Positions 10,797-21,585 of a DNA stretch of 64,000 bases are shown one piece after another. The position numbers and the translations under genes were made by a program. Under the pieces are notes generated by a model. That model was given only the letters and a program-made list of their open reading frames with translations. It did not search any database and had not been told where the DNA came from. The first letter of the stretch is position 1. Each line of letters opens with the position of its first letter. This DNA comes from Paramecium tetraurelia (Eukaryota; Ciliophora; Oligohymenophorea; Peniculida; Parameciidae), in the NCBI RefSeq assembly GCF_000165425.1, contig NW_001799630.1, positions 3,734-67,733 of the forward strand. The letters run 5' to 3'.

Positions 10797-13041
10797 TCAA
10801 TGTTATTGAAATGGAATTTTTGATTTTTTTGCGGAATCACTCCGTTTCAGTAGGAAGTATTTCTAAGTATAGAATGAAAATATTACATTAGATTGCCGAT
10901 TCAAACTAACAACCTAAGTAGAAATCTATTAAGCAATTTATTTTGAAGACTCATCTCCTGGGAGAGTGTTGATCTGAGTTCTATATCTCAAATAAGCAGT
11001 CTTAGCACTATTGTTATTCTGGCTTTTTAAATGGGTTTAACTTGCTTTACGAGAGTTCGACAAGGATCTACTGACAGGAATAGCAGTTTTGAGTTATTAT
11101 GAATTTGCGAGATTCAGCAATTTAGGTTCATCGTAAACCTTATTGCTAATATGATACTTCTATTTGAGAGTAGTAATAGGTGTGTGTTTCTATTTCAACT
11201 TTTCTTAAGTGAGTTTAGCTTGTTAACTTAGAATTTGATTCATCAATATGTCTACTCTTTATTTGATATCAAATTGTGGTTAGAGAATTTTATTTTTCTT
11301 TATAAATAGCTGTTATTGTTGTTTAGGTGAAATTTCAGGTTCCTCCTATTATGTTTCGACCTTCTTTTCAGCTTCATATTGAGTAACAGAATGCTTCTAT
11401 GGAAATAGAATATGTTTTTTCGCTGTTAGAGATTGTTGGAGTTTCGTGACGGTTGAATTGGGTTGATTGAGTTTTTTTAGCGGTTCTTTTGTTTATTTAT
11501 TTAAGATAGGGACTTTGACAATAATTACAACTTTATTCGAGAGTGTAGCTTTATTATTAAAGGCATGAGGTTTTAGCAATTTGGTATGGTACTCTACTTC
11601 TTCATCTTCAGGCTAATTTATTGATAAAACTAATTACGATTGATTGCTTATCCACTCCATACAATTTTTGATAAACCTAATAGATCTGAGAGAAGATTAA
11701 ACTTGAATGAGGAATAAATGTGTAAAACATTTCCAACGCTTTTCCTAACCAGATTTCAATGTTCATTTTATTTAGTTGATTATTCAGGAATCGTAATTCA
11801 GTTGAAATACTGTAGAAACCTAAGCCAGTGAGCATCATCTAAAATGTAGAATAGAATGAAGTACCAACTCTAAGATTACTTCTTCGGCTAAAACCATGTC
11901 GTGACTATTGATGGGAAACAATTCCTCTAAATCTACATATGTCAACTGCATTAATCCTAATATTTGCATTTACAACATAGGATGATTGTCTTCAATAATT
12001 GTGAATAGTTTATTTTATTAATTGTTGTTTTGAGTCTGAAAGATCTATTCTGTAGTAAATAAAGATTGACTTCTATTTTAATAATTGCGTACTAAAAGAT
12101 TATTTTAACTACCATTCTCATTCTACTTTTCATCATCATAAGGCATAACACTCCTGATTGAATTTAATATTTCCTTAAAAACTATTTCCACTATCTGTGG
12201 ATAACTCAATGCCTATGGTTATTACTATGGTTAGCAAACAGACTGTGATAGTGAATTTTTTTAATTTGGAGAATTGATCTCTGAATTGGCTCTTTATTTT
12301 TTATTAATATTGTTAAATAGAGTTATTTGTTAACATAATTTAATTGTTAATTAAATAATGTTCCTTAATACTTTTAAGGCATCTTTTGCTAATTCTAAGG
12401 CCTATTTATTTCTTATGTAAAAATTGGAATGAATACCTTTTGGTTTCTGAAAATAGCAAGGTGATTTAAAACAGTATTCTCAATCTAAGTAACTTATTTT
12501 ATATCATCCTAGCTATTTGGAGAACGTCAAAGGTGCCTTTTTTTAAGGTTTTTCCTTTAATTTTGAGAATCTGTTCACAATCTAACAGTAAATTTAAGGA
12601 TTCATCGTAGGCTGCATATCTCTTGAGTATAATAGCGTAATTGATTTTCGAGAATAGGACAGATGTGTATTAAACTTATATTCTATGTGATGAGAAGTAA
12701 TTACTAATTTAAAGTATAAAATTCTAATAATTTTGTCGCTCGGTTGTGGAACTCTAAAGCTTGGAAATCTGAGATGTCCTCTTGTATAGCAATTTTAGTG
12801 AAGTCATTGATAATGAAATCTGGATTGTCAGGCTTGATTAGGATGATTTCTGAGGAATCTTCAGTCTGTTGGATTAGATTGTTTTATATACTTGAATGAA
12901 GAAGTTGGAATCATTATTGATCTGTTCTCTCCTGAAAGTAATTCTCTTTTGCCTTACTTTAAAAATAGGAGATTTCTCTTGGATCAACACAGGCTGAGAT
13001 ACATTTTTGTTGTGAAATGTATGTGCTTCCAATTTAATCAT
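10797..13041 (-). CDS. TPR-like helical protein of unknown function
   Basis: 706 residues in six exons; introns at 12867-12892, 12683-12704, 12412-12436, 11839-11864 and 11613-11637, which together restore a length divisible by three. The central region has helix pairs spaced like tetratricopeptide repeats, for example YAAYDESLNLLLDCEQIL and NKQALELAKDALKVLRNII. The C-terminal third is basic, Lys/Gln/Ser-rich and probably disordered. The third intron ends in AAG rather than TAG. No catalytic signature is seen. It may be a scaffold, but the function is unknown. Confidence 0.65.
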
Positions 13042-13085
13042 TTTATAATTTAATATATATATATTTTGTGTTATCTGAAAGGTTA

Positions 13086-13686
13086 TCAGAATGCCCTCTT
13101 AACCATGATGTTGTAGAAGTCCTCTCTTGTAATTTCTCTGCCATTCGAAGCTGCACGTTCCAACATTTCGGCCAATTCTTCAGCAGTCATAGTCTCACCC
13201 AATTCTTTGGATACCTAACTAATCAATTCTCATAATACTCTTTTCAAATTATTCAAGTTGATGCTATTGCTGCCATCATCATCAAATAAATCAAATATTT
13301 TATTGATGCCATCTTTGCTCTCTCTATTGCCCAACTTCGATGTTATTGCATCTAAAAATTAATCAAAATCAATATCAGTTCTATTTTCTATCTTATACTA
13401 AATACCCTTCATTTTCTAATTCTGCAATCATGTTGAAAATTGTTGGATTCTTTTAATCAAATCCCAAACTCTACATAGCTGCCTTCAATTCTCGTGGATC
13501 TACTCTTCCAGTCCCTTCGGTATCAAAAAGATTGAATGCTTCTCTGATTTCATCAATTTCATCATCAGTTAATCCTGGTCTAGTAACACTAAATCATCAT
13601 CAATACCTTTCCTGAGGTTTGCGCACATTGCCTTGCTTTTAAGGTTACTGTTTCTGAGCAACTTATTGTTAGGGTTTGGCTCTCAT
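13086..13686 (-). CDS. Centrin (EF-hand calcium-binding protein)
   Basis: 182 residues, introns 13580-13606 (27 nt) and 13381-13405 (25 nt). Four EF-hand positions follow the centrin plan after a Gln/Lys-rich N-terminus: [14 protein letters not shown] (good), a degenerate second loop around [26 protein letters not shown] (good) and a degenerate fourth around [11 protein letters not shown]. The family motif [17 protein letters not shown] is present. Centrins act at basal bodies and, in Paramecium, also in the cortical infraciliary lattice; which one this serves is not visible. Only two loops look able to bind calcium well. Confidence 0.9.
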
Positions 13687-13753
13687 ATCTTTTATTTAAA
13701 ATATATATATAAATAAATAGTATATCAAGCAAATAACTTTCACAACATTCCCA

Positions 13754-15262
13754 TCATAATTGAGACGAATGTTTCTCCTCCTCATCCCCAAAAGGACTAT
13801 CATTCCCAGATTAATCATACCCTATCTGATCTAAATAAAGTATAATAAACATATATATATTACCATCCGAAGGCTTATCAAAGTCTATGTTTCTTCGATC
13901 CTCATCCAGATTGCTAGAACTGTTAAATCTCTGATATTGTCTGTCCTCTCCAAACTGTATTTTCACATAAGTGGAAGCCTTCTTTGTTTTCCTTGTGTCT
14001 ACCTCGATACTCTCCTCATCTTCATCATCTTGTCCTTCCCAAATAGTCTCTGGAATCAAACTTTGAATTGATTTGGCTTTAGAGAATTATTACTGTGCGG
14101 CAATCTTCTTTGGTTTCTACTGTTGTTATTGAGGCAACGGTATTTTGGCCTTGTATTGTAGGGTTTTTCCTGTGGCATTCAAAAAATCCAACAACAATTC
14201 ATTATTGCCAAATGAATTCACTAATCCTTTCAAAAAGGAGTCTAATTGTATTCTCCGATTATCAATATCCTATTAAGTTAAGTATTTTGTCATCTTTGGG
14301 AAGACGGGTAGATCGAGTTATGGGTATGTTAAAGTGAAATCCCTGTGAAAAGTTAGAAAATCACTAAAGGATCGAAATACTATTTTATGTTTCCCTTAAT
14401 ACTTGAAAGTAATTTCATAAATAATGTATTTTCGCTATGTACTCATGTCTTTGTTGTCCTAATAAGAATTGACTTCAACATCTGTAATGTGTTGTTGTTG
14501 CAATTAATCACCTGATTGACAAAATGTGAAATTGGATTCGTTGGCTATTAGTTATTACCTTATCTAGACCTCCTCTTCATTGCCAAGCATCTGTAGTTTG
14601 TATTGGTATTCTGATACTACTGTCTAGAGAAGCTTTTTGTCTTATGGTATGAAGAACACAAAGACTGATAGTAGCAAGAGCGCTATTCCTCTGAGAATGA
14701 ACATGAGCCAACAACTGATGTCTTCGTGTCTTATTACAAATTTATCTTTGTTATTTATCTGCCAAGCAAATAGGACAATAGCGAATCCACAAAAACAGAA
14801 AAATTACAACTAAATAGGATATTGCACAAAATACTATGAGGTTGAGTTGAGTAGCAAATGTTGTTTATCCATACTTGTTTGCATCCTCAAATATTTGCAA
14901 TCCTGCCAACAAATAATTTATTATCTAACAAAACTCTATAATTGTTATCAAAACGTAACTAATCTATTAGCAAAGTATACTCTGAATGGAATTAAACATT
15001 GATGATTATTTGCAATATTGACAAAAGTGTGAACATACTCAAGATTGCTACTTTTGTATAAATGGAACATAAATTCAGAATGAATAGTTTTCTTTTCTCC
15101 TTGAACTATTACCTGGCAGCATTGTAACCTACTCATAGATTCGTGACTCTTACCCTTATTTTACTTCTTCCACATAAGACTTGCCAAATTCTAAAGCAGA
15201 GGCAAAATTCCCAATCCTATTACAACTATATTTTCCCAAATATTATCAAAAACCTTTGCCAT
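13754..15262 (-). CDS. Multi-pass membrane protein with a C-terminal PX domain
   Basis: About 465 residues. The N-terminal half has several hydrophobic spans (ENIVVIGLGILPLLQNLASL, AILSMFTLLSILQIIINV, LIVFCAISYLVVIFLFLW, IALLLLSVFVFFI), laid out like the extra N-terminal domain of ABCC transporters. The second half contains a phosphoinositide-binding PX domain: KYIIYEITFKYQG, then FRSFSDFLTFHRDF, then LPVFPKMTKYL. Introns: 15129-15153, 14959-14980, 14746-14776 (31 nt, AAAG acceptor, tentative) and 13831-13863 (33 nt). The last keeps frame and has no stop. No ABC cassette follows, so it is not a complete transporter. It may tether membranes to PI3P-rich endosomes, which is inference. Confidence 0.7.
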
Positions 15263-15466
15263 AATATATAATTAAATCAATAAAAAAAGTGATATATCAT
15301 GTTAATATTTTTGTTATCTTTCCAAAGCCCTTCAGCATTAGCGATTGAGCATTTGTTCTCAATAATGATAATAATGAGTTTATTCAATCAAACTATTTTG
15401 CCATAAATTTTAAATTGCACTATAACTCTAAACATTAAATAAATATTTCAAATTCAAAATATAAAA

Positions 15467-17415
15467 ATGCAACATCTCAGCTACCCTCCAGATAAAAAAA
15501 TTTAGAATTATCAATTCAGCTTTAGATCAAAATTAGGAAAGGGTGCTTATGGTACAGTTTATGCTGGTAGAAACACCTTAGATAGTAAATATTCATTTCT
15601 ATATATTAGATAAAATTGTTGCTCTCAAAGTGATTGACAAAAAATTGCTTCTGACAGATTATGCCAATCAATTAATTGCATCAGAAATAGAAATAATGAA
15701 GAAGATTAATGATTCTCATGTTGTTAAATTGTTGGACGTATTATAAAGCGCTAATAATACATATATCATAACTGAGTTTTGTAATTAAGGAGACCTCAGG
15801 GAATTTATCAAAAATAGAAAGTACTATATACATATATTTAGAGTTATTCCAGAAGATGAAGCACTCAAGATCTTGAATGATTTATTATTAGGAATCAAGG
15901 CTCTACTTAAAATCGGAATAATCCATCGAGATATCAAACCAGCCAACATATTAATGCACGATAACCAATTCAAAATAACTGATTTTGGTTTCGCAAAGCA
16001 AATCGATGCCAATTTGGATACCATCATGAATTCTTTGGTTGGCACTCCTTTATACATGAGTCCTCAGATCTTGAAACGAACTAAATATTCATCCAAATGC
16101 GATGTTTGGTCACTTGGTTTGATCTTGTATGAGATGCTCTATGGAGTAACTCCTTGGCATTCACAAAACCTTGTTGAATTAATGAATAAATTGGATTCTA
16201 AAGTAAAAAATTAATTTAATAAATTAGCCATTGTCATTTCCAGTACATCCATAAGTCTCAGAAAACACAAAAAAGTTAATCAAAGGTTGTCTTTAGATTA
16301 GTGAGGAAAGAAGGTGGAGTTGGGAAGACCTATTCAACTCTGTTAATATCAACCTGAATACAAGTGATAATAAATAGGAATCTCCCACTTCAACAGTGAA
16401 GGAGGATACTTAAATAGGAACTTAAAGGGAGAATCAAAATTACAATTAGTCAAAGTACTCGATACAAATGCTTCGAATAAAATAAAGAACTGAATCATTG
16501 TGTCAATAAATTAACAAACACAACAGAAGCTTCAGCAACACAGCCTTTCTTACAAACGATGTGGTTAAGAAATATGAGAATAAAACCCCGATTAATGAGA
16601 AATAAAAATAGGCAACTAGTTATTTAGATTTGAAGGATAAACTAAGATAAAATTAGGAGAAAACTGAAAGGGAAAGAAGTAGCTCATAAAATTCGAAATT
16701 TCACACATAAAGATCAGAACTAAACAACTATTTGGAGAAGATCCACAATGTTCAATAAAAGCTAAATAGTAATAATGACTCATGCAGAACCCCGAGTGCC
16801 TTATAATCTCATTCAACTAATACGTCAAATAAATAAAATTGCGACTTAGATCTAGTCAAGGTGTCTGAATTTTAATTTGAGGACAATAAGGGATCTGACA
16901 ATTTTATCTTGTTTAGAAATCCAAAGACCGAAAGAGTGAAAAGAACTAATAGTCTAAGTGGGAATTTTGGTTATTAACAACACTCTCCATTTTAGGGGAA
17001 GTCCTCAATACAGTAATTGATTAAAACGATGAGTAATTAATTGGAACTCATCCCTAATCATGTAAACTGCAAAGTGGAGATCTTCACTATGGTTATTTTG
17101 CATAAGGATTTAATCAATCACACGTAAAATAAACAAATCTACACAAATTAAGATCTGAGAGATCTAAAGTTACTTATAAATAATCTAATTACTTATTTGA
17201 ATTCGAATTCAGGGGAATACTCCAGTAAATAATCACAAGTGTTGTTGTTGTTATTGTTAACATACCACAAGGTGCTGATTTTCAATATTAAAAACAAATC
17301 TTTGAACATAGATGCAAATCTGATAGAATCAATAAAAAAGAATATCTAAATACAATAGAATCAGATGAATATTGAGTCTAAAGTGGTTAGAGAACAAATA
17401 CATTAATTAATGTGA
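15467..17415 (+). CDS. Serine/threonine kinase, ULK/ATG1-like
   Basis: 625 residues; introns 15585-15609, 15821-15841 and 16203-16227. The kinase domain fills residues ~15-270: GKGAYGTVYAG loop, VALKVID lysine, HRDIKPANILM catalytic loop, TDFGFAKQ, GTPLYMSPQIL (Gln in place of the usual Glu of APE) and CDVWSLGLILYEMLYG. The overall pattern is closest to ULK/ATG1 autophagy kinases. The rest is Ser/Asn/Gln-rich with a helical C-terminus. Start ATG 15467 is just upstream of the kinase core. Autophagy function is inferred from similarity only; other families of ciliate kinases share these motifs. Confidence 0.75.
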
Positions 17416-17524
17416 TTTCATAATTTTTATTTTATTTTTTTTTGGTTTATAGATCAAATGATGTCATATAAATCTCTATTTAACTAAATAGTGTTTTCCG
17501 ATAATAATTAATATAAATTAGACA

Positions 17525-18204
17525 ATGAAAGCATCCTGCTTAGTTGCATTGGTTATATTAGCCTCAATATCTACAACATTGGCCACCAAAGGTATCGATT
17601 TGAGTGCCTCATTCAACAATTTCTCTTGTGTGAAAAATGCTGGCTATTCTTTTGCTATCGTCAGAGGGTACAAGAGTTTTGGTGAAGTAGACACAGTAGG
17701 TCATTAAAATCTTAAGAACGCCAAGGCTGCAGGTTTGATTGGTGATGCCTACTTTTTCCCATGCAAAGGAAGTAATACCTTAATTTATCATTAATAGAAA
17801 AGACTGCTTCCGCTTAAGTAACTGAGTTCGATAATGTATTTGGTTCAGAATACGGAACAGTTTGGATTGATGTTGAATCCAACCCAAGTACTGGATGCGG
17901 ATGGAGTAGTTCTGATCACACAGGAAATTGCCAATTTTTATAGGATCTTGTGAATGCCTTTACTGCCAAGAAGAGATTAGTAGGAATCTATGCTTCTTAA
18001 TATTAATGGTCAACCATTATGGGATCAGCTTCAGCTTGTGCTAAATTTACTTCTCATCCTCTTTGGTACGCTCATTACGACAACAGTGCATCCTTCAGTG
18101 ATTATGCCAAATACGCTTTGGGTGGATGGACTACACCATCAATCAAATAATATGTTGGTGACACAACCTTATGTTCAGTTGGAGTCGATTTGAATTTCTA
18201 TTGA
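17525..18204 (+). CDS. Secreted GH25-type lysozyme
   Basis: 217 residues; one 26-nt intron at 17772-17797. It opens with a cleavable signal peptide (MKASCLVALVILASISTTLA). The mature protein starts GIDLSAS, with the first acidic residue typical of glycoside hydrolase family 25, and has the DVES strand that carries the catalytic Asp/Glu pair. LVGIYAS, WYAHYDNSASF and the closing GVDLNFY also fit the family barrel. The enzyme cleaves peptidoglycan, so a role in digesting bacteria in food vacuoles is likely. GH25 enzymes are mostly bacterial and phage proteins, so this gene may descend from transfer, but its intron and Gln codons are native. Confidence 0.85.
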
Positions 18205-18382
18205 ATAACATATTTAATAAGATATATCTTAATATAAAATTATCCTGTTCTTCCAGAATATTTTTACTACTTTTTGCAAGAATATCCGCCACTGTTTCCA
18301 CTTGTCATAAAACCAAATAGAACGTTGTAAATATGTTTTGAGCTAATAAAAATAAGTAATTATAAACTAGATAAAATAATTG

Positions 18383-19866
18383 TCATAATTGTGAATCTAA
18401 ATTTGTTTATGCTAAGTATTTTAATGACAAATTAAATGAACACGCAGCCAATATGAAGTTTATAGGCAAGTAAATAATTGTACTATAATATGAGATATAA
18501 TTTAAAATTGAACTTCCAAATAACTACTAGGCCATCATAAGATTTCTTGTCCACCAATCTTCCTAAAATCGGATATTTATGAATTTACATAATTGATTAT
18601 CAACCAAATAGTATCAAAAATACATTGAATTAATATTATCAATGATATTTAGGCTAAAATCTTTGTTGTCTTTATGTAGTTGACTCTGTATGCCCAGACC
18701 AACATACCTATAGACATAGTTGATGTTAGTTATTAAAAGCAAGGTCTAGACAAAGATACAAAAATCAAAGAGAATATAGTTGTGATTGAACTTAAAATCA
18801 TCACCACTCTTTACCATTCCTCTATTGTGTCTTGATGTTCTCCTTTGTTGTATATAGAAGTTAAATACTTTTGAATTATTTTGCCATTGTATACATAGTG
18901 TCCTAGTAATTAATTTTCCAATCTTATTCTTCACTTTGTTACACTGCAGGCTATTAGAACTGTTATTGAACATTGGTTATTTGAGGCATTCTCTAGATTC
19001 TGGATCTATTAAAGGTGAATGTCAGAGCATCCAATAGGTAATTAGCCTTATTAACAATCACTTATTGTTCCTCAATTTCTTTCCTGAATTGATTCACACT
19101 TGTTATATGATCCTCCAACAAGGCCACTTTGCTATGAACCCATAAAATTGTTAAATTCAATTTTAGTTTTGAATTTATTAATACACCATATTCATTCTCC
19201 AAGATGTAATCCTACGTATGCTGTTATTAATCTTTGTACTGATACAGGGGTAATTACAACTGTCCAATCAAATGTTACTCTGTGTCGAACAATCCAACAA
19301 AGATCTAACCATGAGGCGATGGAACATGACTATTCTACTTAGTTGAATAATAATTACATTTAGAATTCCTCATTCCAAATTGGATGTATGGTCATGTCGG
19401 ATATTTTAGTTTGTTGCTAAACAGTGAATAGTGTTATCAAAATCTAGTACTTCGCCATTTTCAAGCATTCACCATGTGAAACTGTAATAAATAAAGTGCT
19501 ATCATTATCTATCTCATATTCATTCTGTCTTTCATCTTTCCTTGCTTATTATAATTCATCCTATAATTTTTTGTACTCGCTCCTATACACTAGAATTTAA
19601 TTGTTAGACTCCTGTTTAATTTAAAGCTAATTCTAATACTCCTTAAAGGTCATCTCGACAAGATCGTTAACTGTAAAATAATACCCTTAAGCATGAGTTG
19701 GATGATTTGATCTAATTTTTTCTATTAACTCATTTGGAAACTCTCTTCCAATCTTAAAACCTAATCTCACTAAATACCAATTGGTTAATGTATTGAAACA
19801 CATCCGGAAGGGAGTACTCTTGATCGCCTTCAAACTTTCCTTATTTGAAAATTTGATAAATAACAT
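18383..19866 (-). CDS. C2-domain protein with C-terminal membrane spans
   Basis: 467 residues; introns 19330-19357 (28 nt), 18843-18868 (26 nt, AAAG acceptor) and 18563-18588 (26 nt). After an N-terminal helical part and a short coiled coil lies a C2-like beta sandwich: SDMTIHPIWNEEFQ, then GQIFVGLFDTEQHLIGQLQLPL. The C-terminal third has three or four hydrophobic spans (VVMILSSITTIFSLIFVSL, ILAQISLIILIQCIFDTIW, STIIYLPINFILAACSF). The layout suggests a membrane protein with a lipid- or calcium-binding cytosolic domain. I do not recognise an exact family. The stop at 18383 is the nearest one in frame. Confidence 0.6.
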
Positions 19867-20921
19867 CTGTTTATAATTAATTCATAATATATATATTGCA
19901 ATTATTATCTAATGAATTAACAAAAAACTTTCTCATTTACATCTATTTCAGATTTCAAGACTCTCGTGACTAACCAAAATTCACCACTCAAAATTTCTGT
20001 CCTTTGAATGATATGCAACATTCATAAGAATTCTACAGTCTATATGTAAGGCATTATCCTTTATTTGCAGAATCTATTAATAATTAGGATTTGCTCTTGC
20101 TATAAAATTCTAAAATTAAGTTATTCTCACTGATCTTAATTATAATTCCTGAATAAAAATTGACAATTTTATTTTTTTCTAAATATTAACCTAAATTGAG
20201 AAGTAATAGTGGAAATTTCTAACTCATGATAGTCTGTTCTCTATCACCCATTTATCCACTCCAACTATTACATTTGAAATGAAGTGTTATATCTTAACTC
20301 AAAATCTTTAACTCTAATAATTCTAATATAGTCTCATTCCATAAAAGGATCTTACTAATAAATAACAATAAATACCAGGATTATAAATACAGATTTTATA
20401 ATAATCATTCTAATTCAATAAAATACATATAACTATTTATGAAGATAATCTAAATATTAAACAACAAAAGGTAGTAGTTCTCTTTGGATTGCGAAGTTAT
20501 CAAAACCAAATGATTTGGTTAGTAGAAAAGCTTTTCATAAATTTCCAGTTGATATCAAAGGGAATTTACAATTTCGATTTTTGGAGGATACCAAATAATA
20601 TTATCTACTTTACTAATACTCATATGATTAAGGGAAAGAGGAACTGAATGGTTTGGCGAAGGTTGTATGCCCTAGTTTATGATCATTTAATTTCATATAT
20701 GAAGTATATATAGTAAAGGATGAAATTATATAACATATTATATTATAAATTACTTCCAAATCTTTTTATATCATAAAATCAAAGAAATTAATTTAAACTT
20801 ATTTTGAATCTAGATTTAAATGCAGGATGAGGTTAAGTTAGAAATTCACATACAATGAGAAGGACAATTTTGAATTGATTAAAATTATCAAAAATTAAAT
20901 AATCTAATTTTAAATTAAAAA
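19867..20921. other. Spacer with several open frames but no confident gene
   Basis: TGA-free frames of 80-100 codons occur on both strands between 19,912 and 20,690, and each looks superficially protein-like. None has a supported start, intron or domain, and opposite-strand frames overlap. GC rises slightly near 20,455-20,690, so a gene relic is possible. Confidence 0.35.
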
Positions 20922-20993
20922 ATACCACCCCGAAGACTTGAACTCGGAACTTCAACTTAAAAGGTTGACGCTTTACCTCTAAGCTAGATGATA
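20922..20993 (-). tRNA. tRNA-Lys(UUU): tRNA-Lys, anticodon UUU
   Basis: A 72-nt cloverleaf on the minus strand. The acceptor stem TATCATC pairs with GGTGGTA, using two G-U pairs. The internal A box (TAGCTTAGAGG) and B box (GTTCAAGTC) are intact. The anticodon stem TCAAC/GTTGA encloses loop CTTTTAA, giving anticodon TTT. A run of six T directly follows the 3' end, as expected for an RNA polymerase III terminator. The T stem needs one bulged T to pair fully, and the variable loop is short, so the gene is either divergent or slightly degraded. It stands alone in AT-rich DNA. Confidence 0.75.
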
Positions 20994-21585
20994 TATCTAT
21001 AAAATTGGTAATAGCATTGCTTATCTGATTTTTAAATAACATAATTATATTTAAGACCTTTATTAAAGTTAAATGGATATATATGGCATGCATTCTTTTA
21101 TTTTACTTCAGTTTGAATCAAAAGAAGGAATAATCACTTTATAATTGTTAGTTTTTAAATTTTATATATCGAATTTCATTTTATTTTCAGTCAATATATA
21201 ATCGATGGTTGAAACATTAACTTGATATAGTAGAATATATCACAGAGGAATAAAAATTCTTAATAGTTTACTTGGTCAAACAGTTATAAATTAAGATCAA
21301 ATCATTTAAAAATACAAAAGAATTTATATAAAAAATCAAAAAAATGATAACAATAGAAGAAAAAAGTATTTATTTATACACTTGAATTTTTCGAAGAATA
21401 TCTTTTATCTTATTTGCTAATATATAAATCTATAACACTAATTCAAAATTTTATTAATTTTATAAAACAGGTTTCAATAAACTCAGATTAAAAGATGTAT
21501 AAAATAACTAATAGAAACTTATAATTTGAATTTTCATACTTTTATGATAAAATTGTTGATTTACGCAATATTTAATAATTATAAA
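20994..21585. other. AT-rich intergenic DNA
   Basis: Upstream flank of the tRNA (minus strand) and downstream flank of the SAPS gene. No gene, repeat or motif stands out. Confidence 0.5.

Noticed and set aside
14095-14337. An 80-codon plus-strand frame
   Set aside because: It lies opposite the PX-domain coding sequence, which has recognisable motifs.
19330-19360. A 25-nt intron starting GTATCAGTAC in the C2-domain gene
   Set aside because: It gave an open frame but broke the C2 strand IFVGLFDTEQHLIGQLQLPL, which the 28-nt intron at 19330-19357 restores without it.
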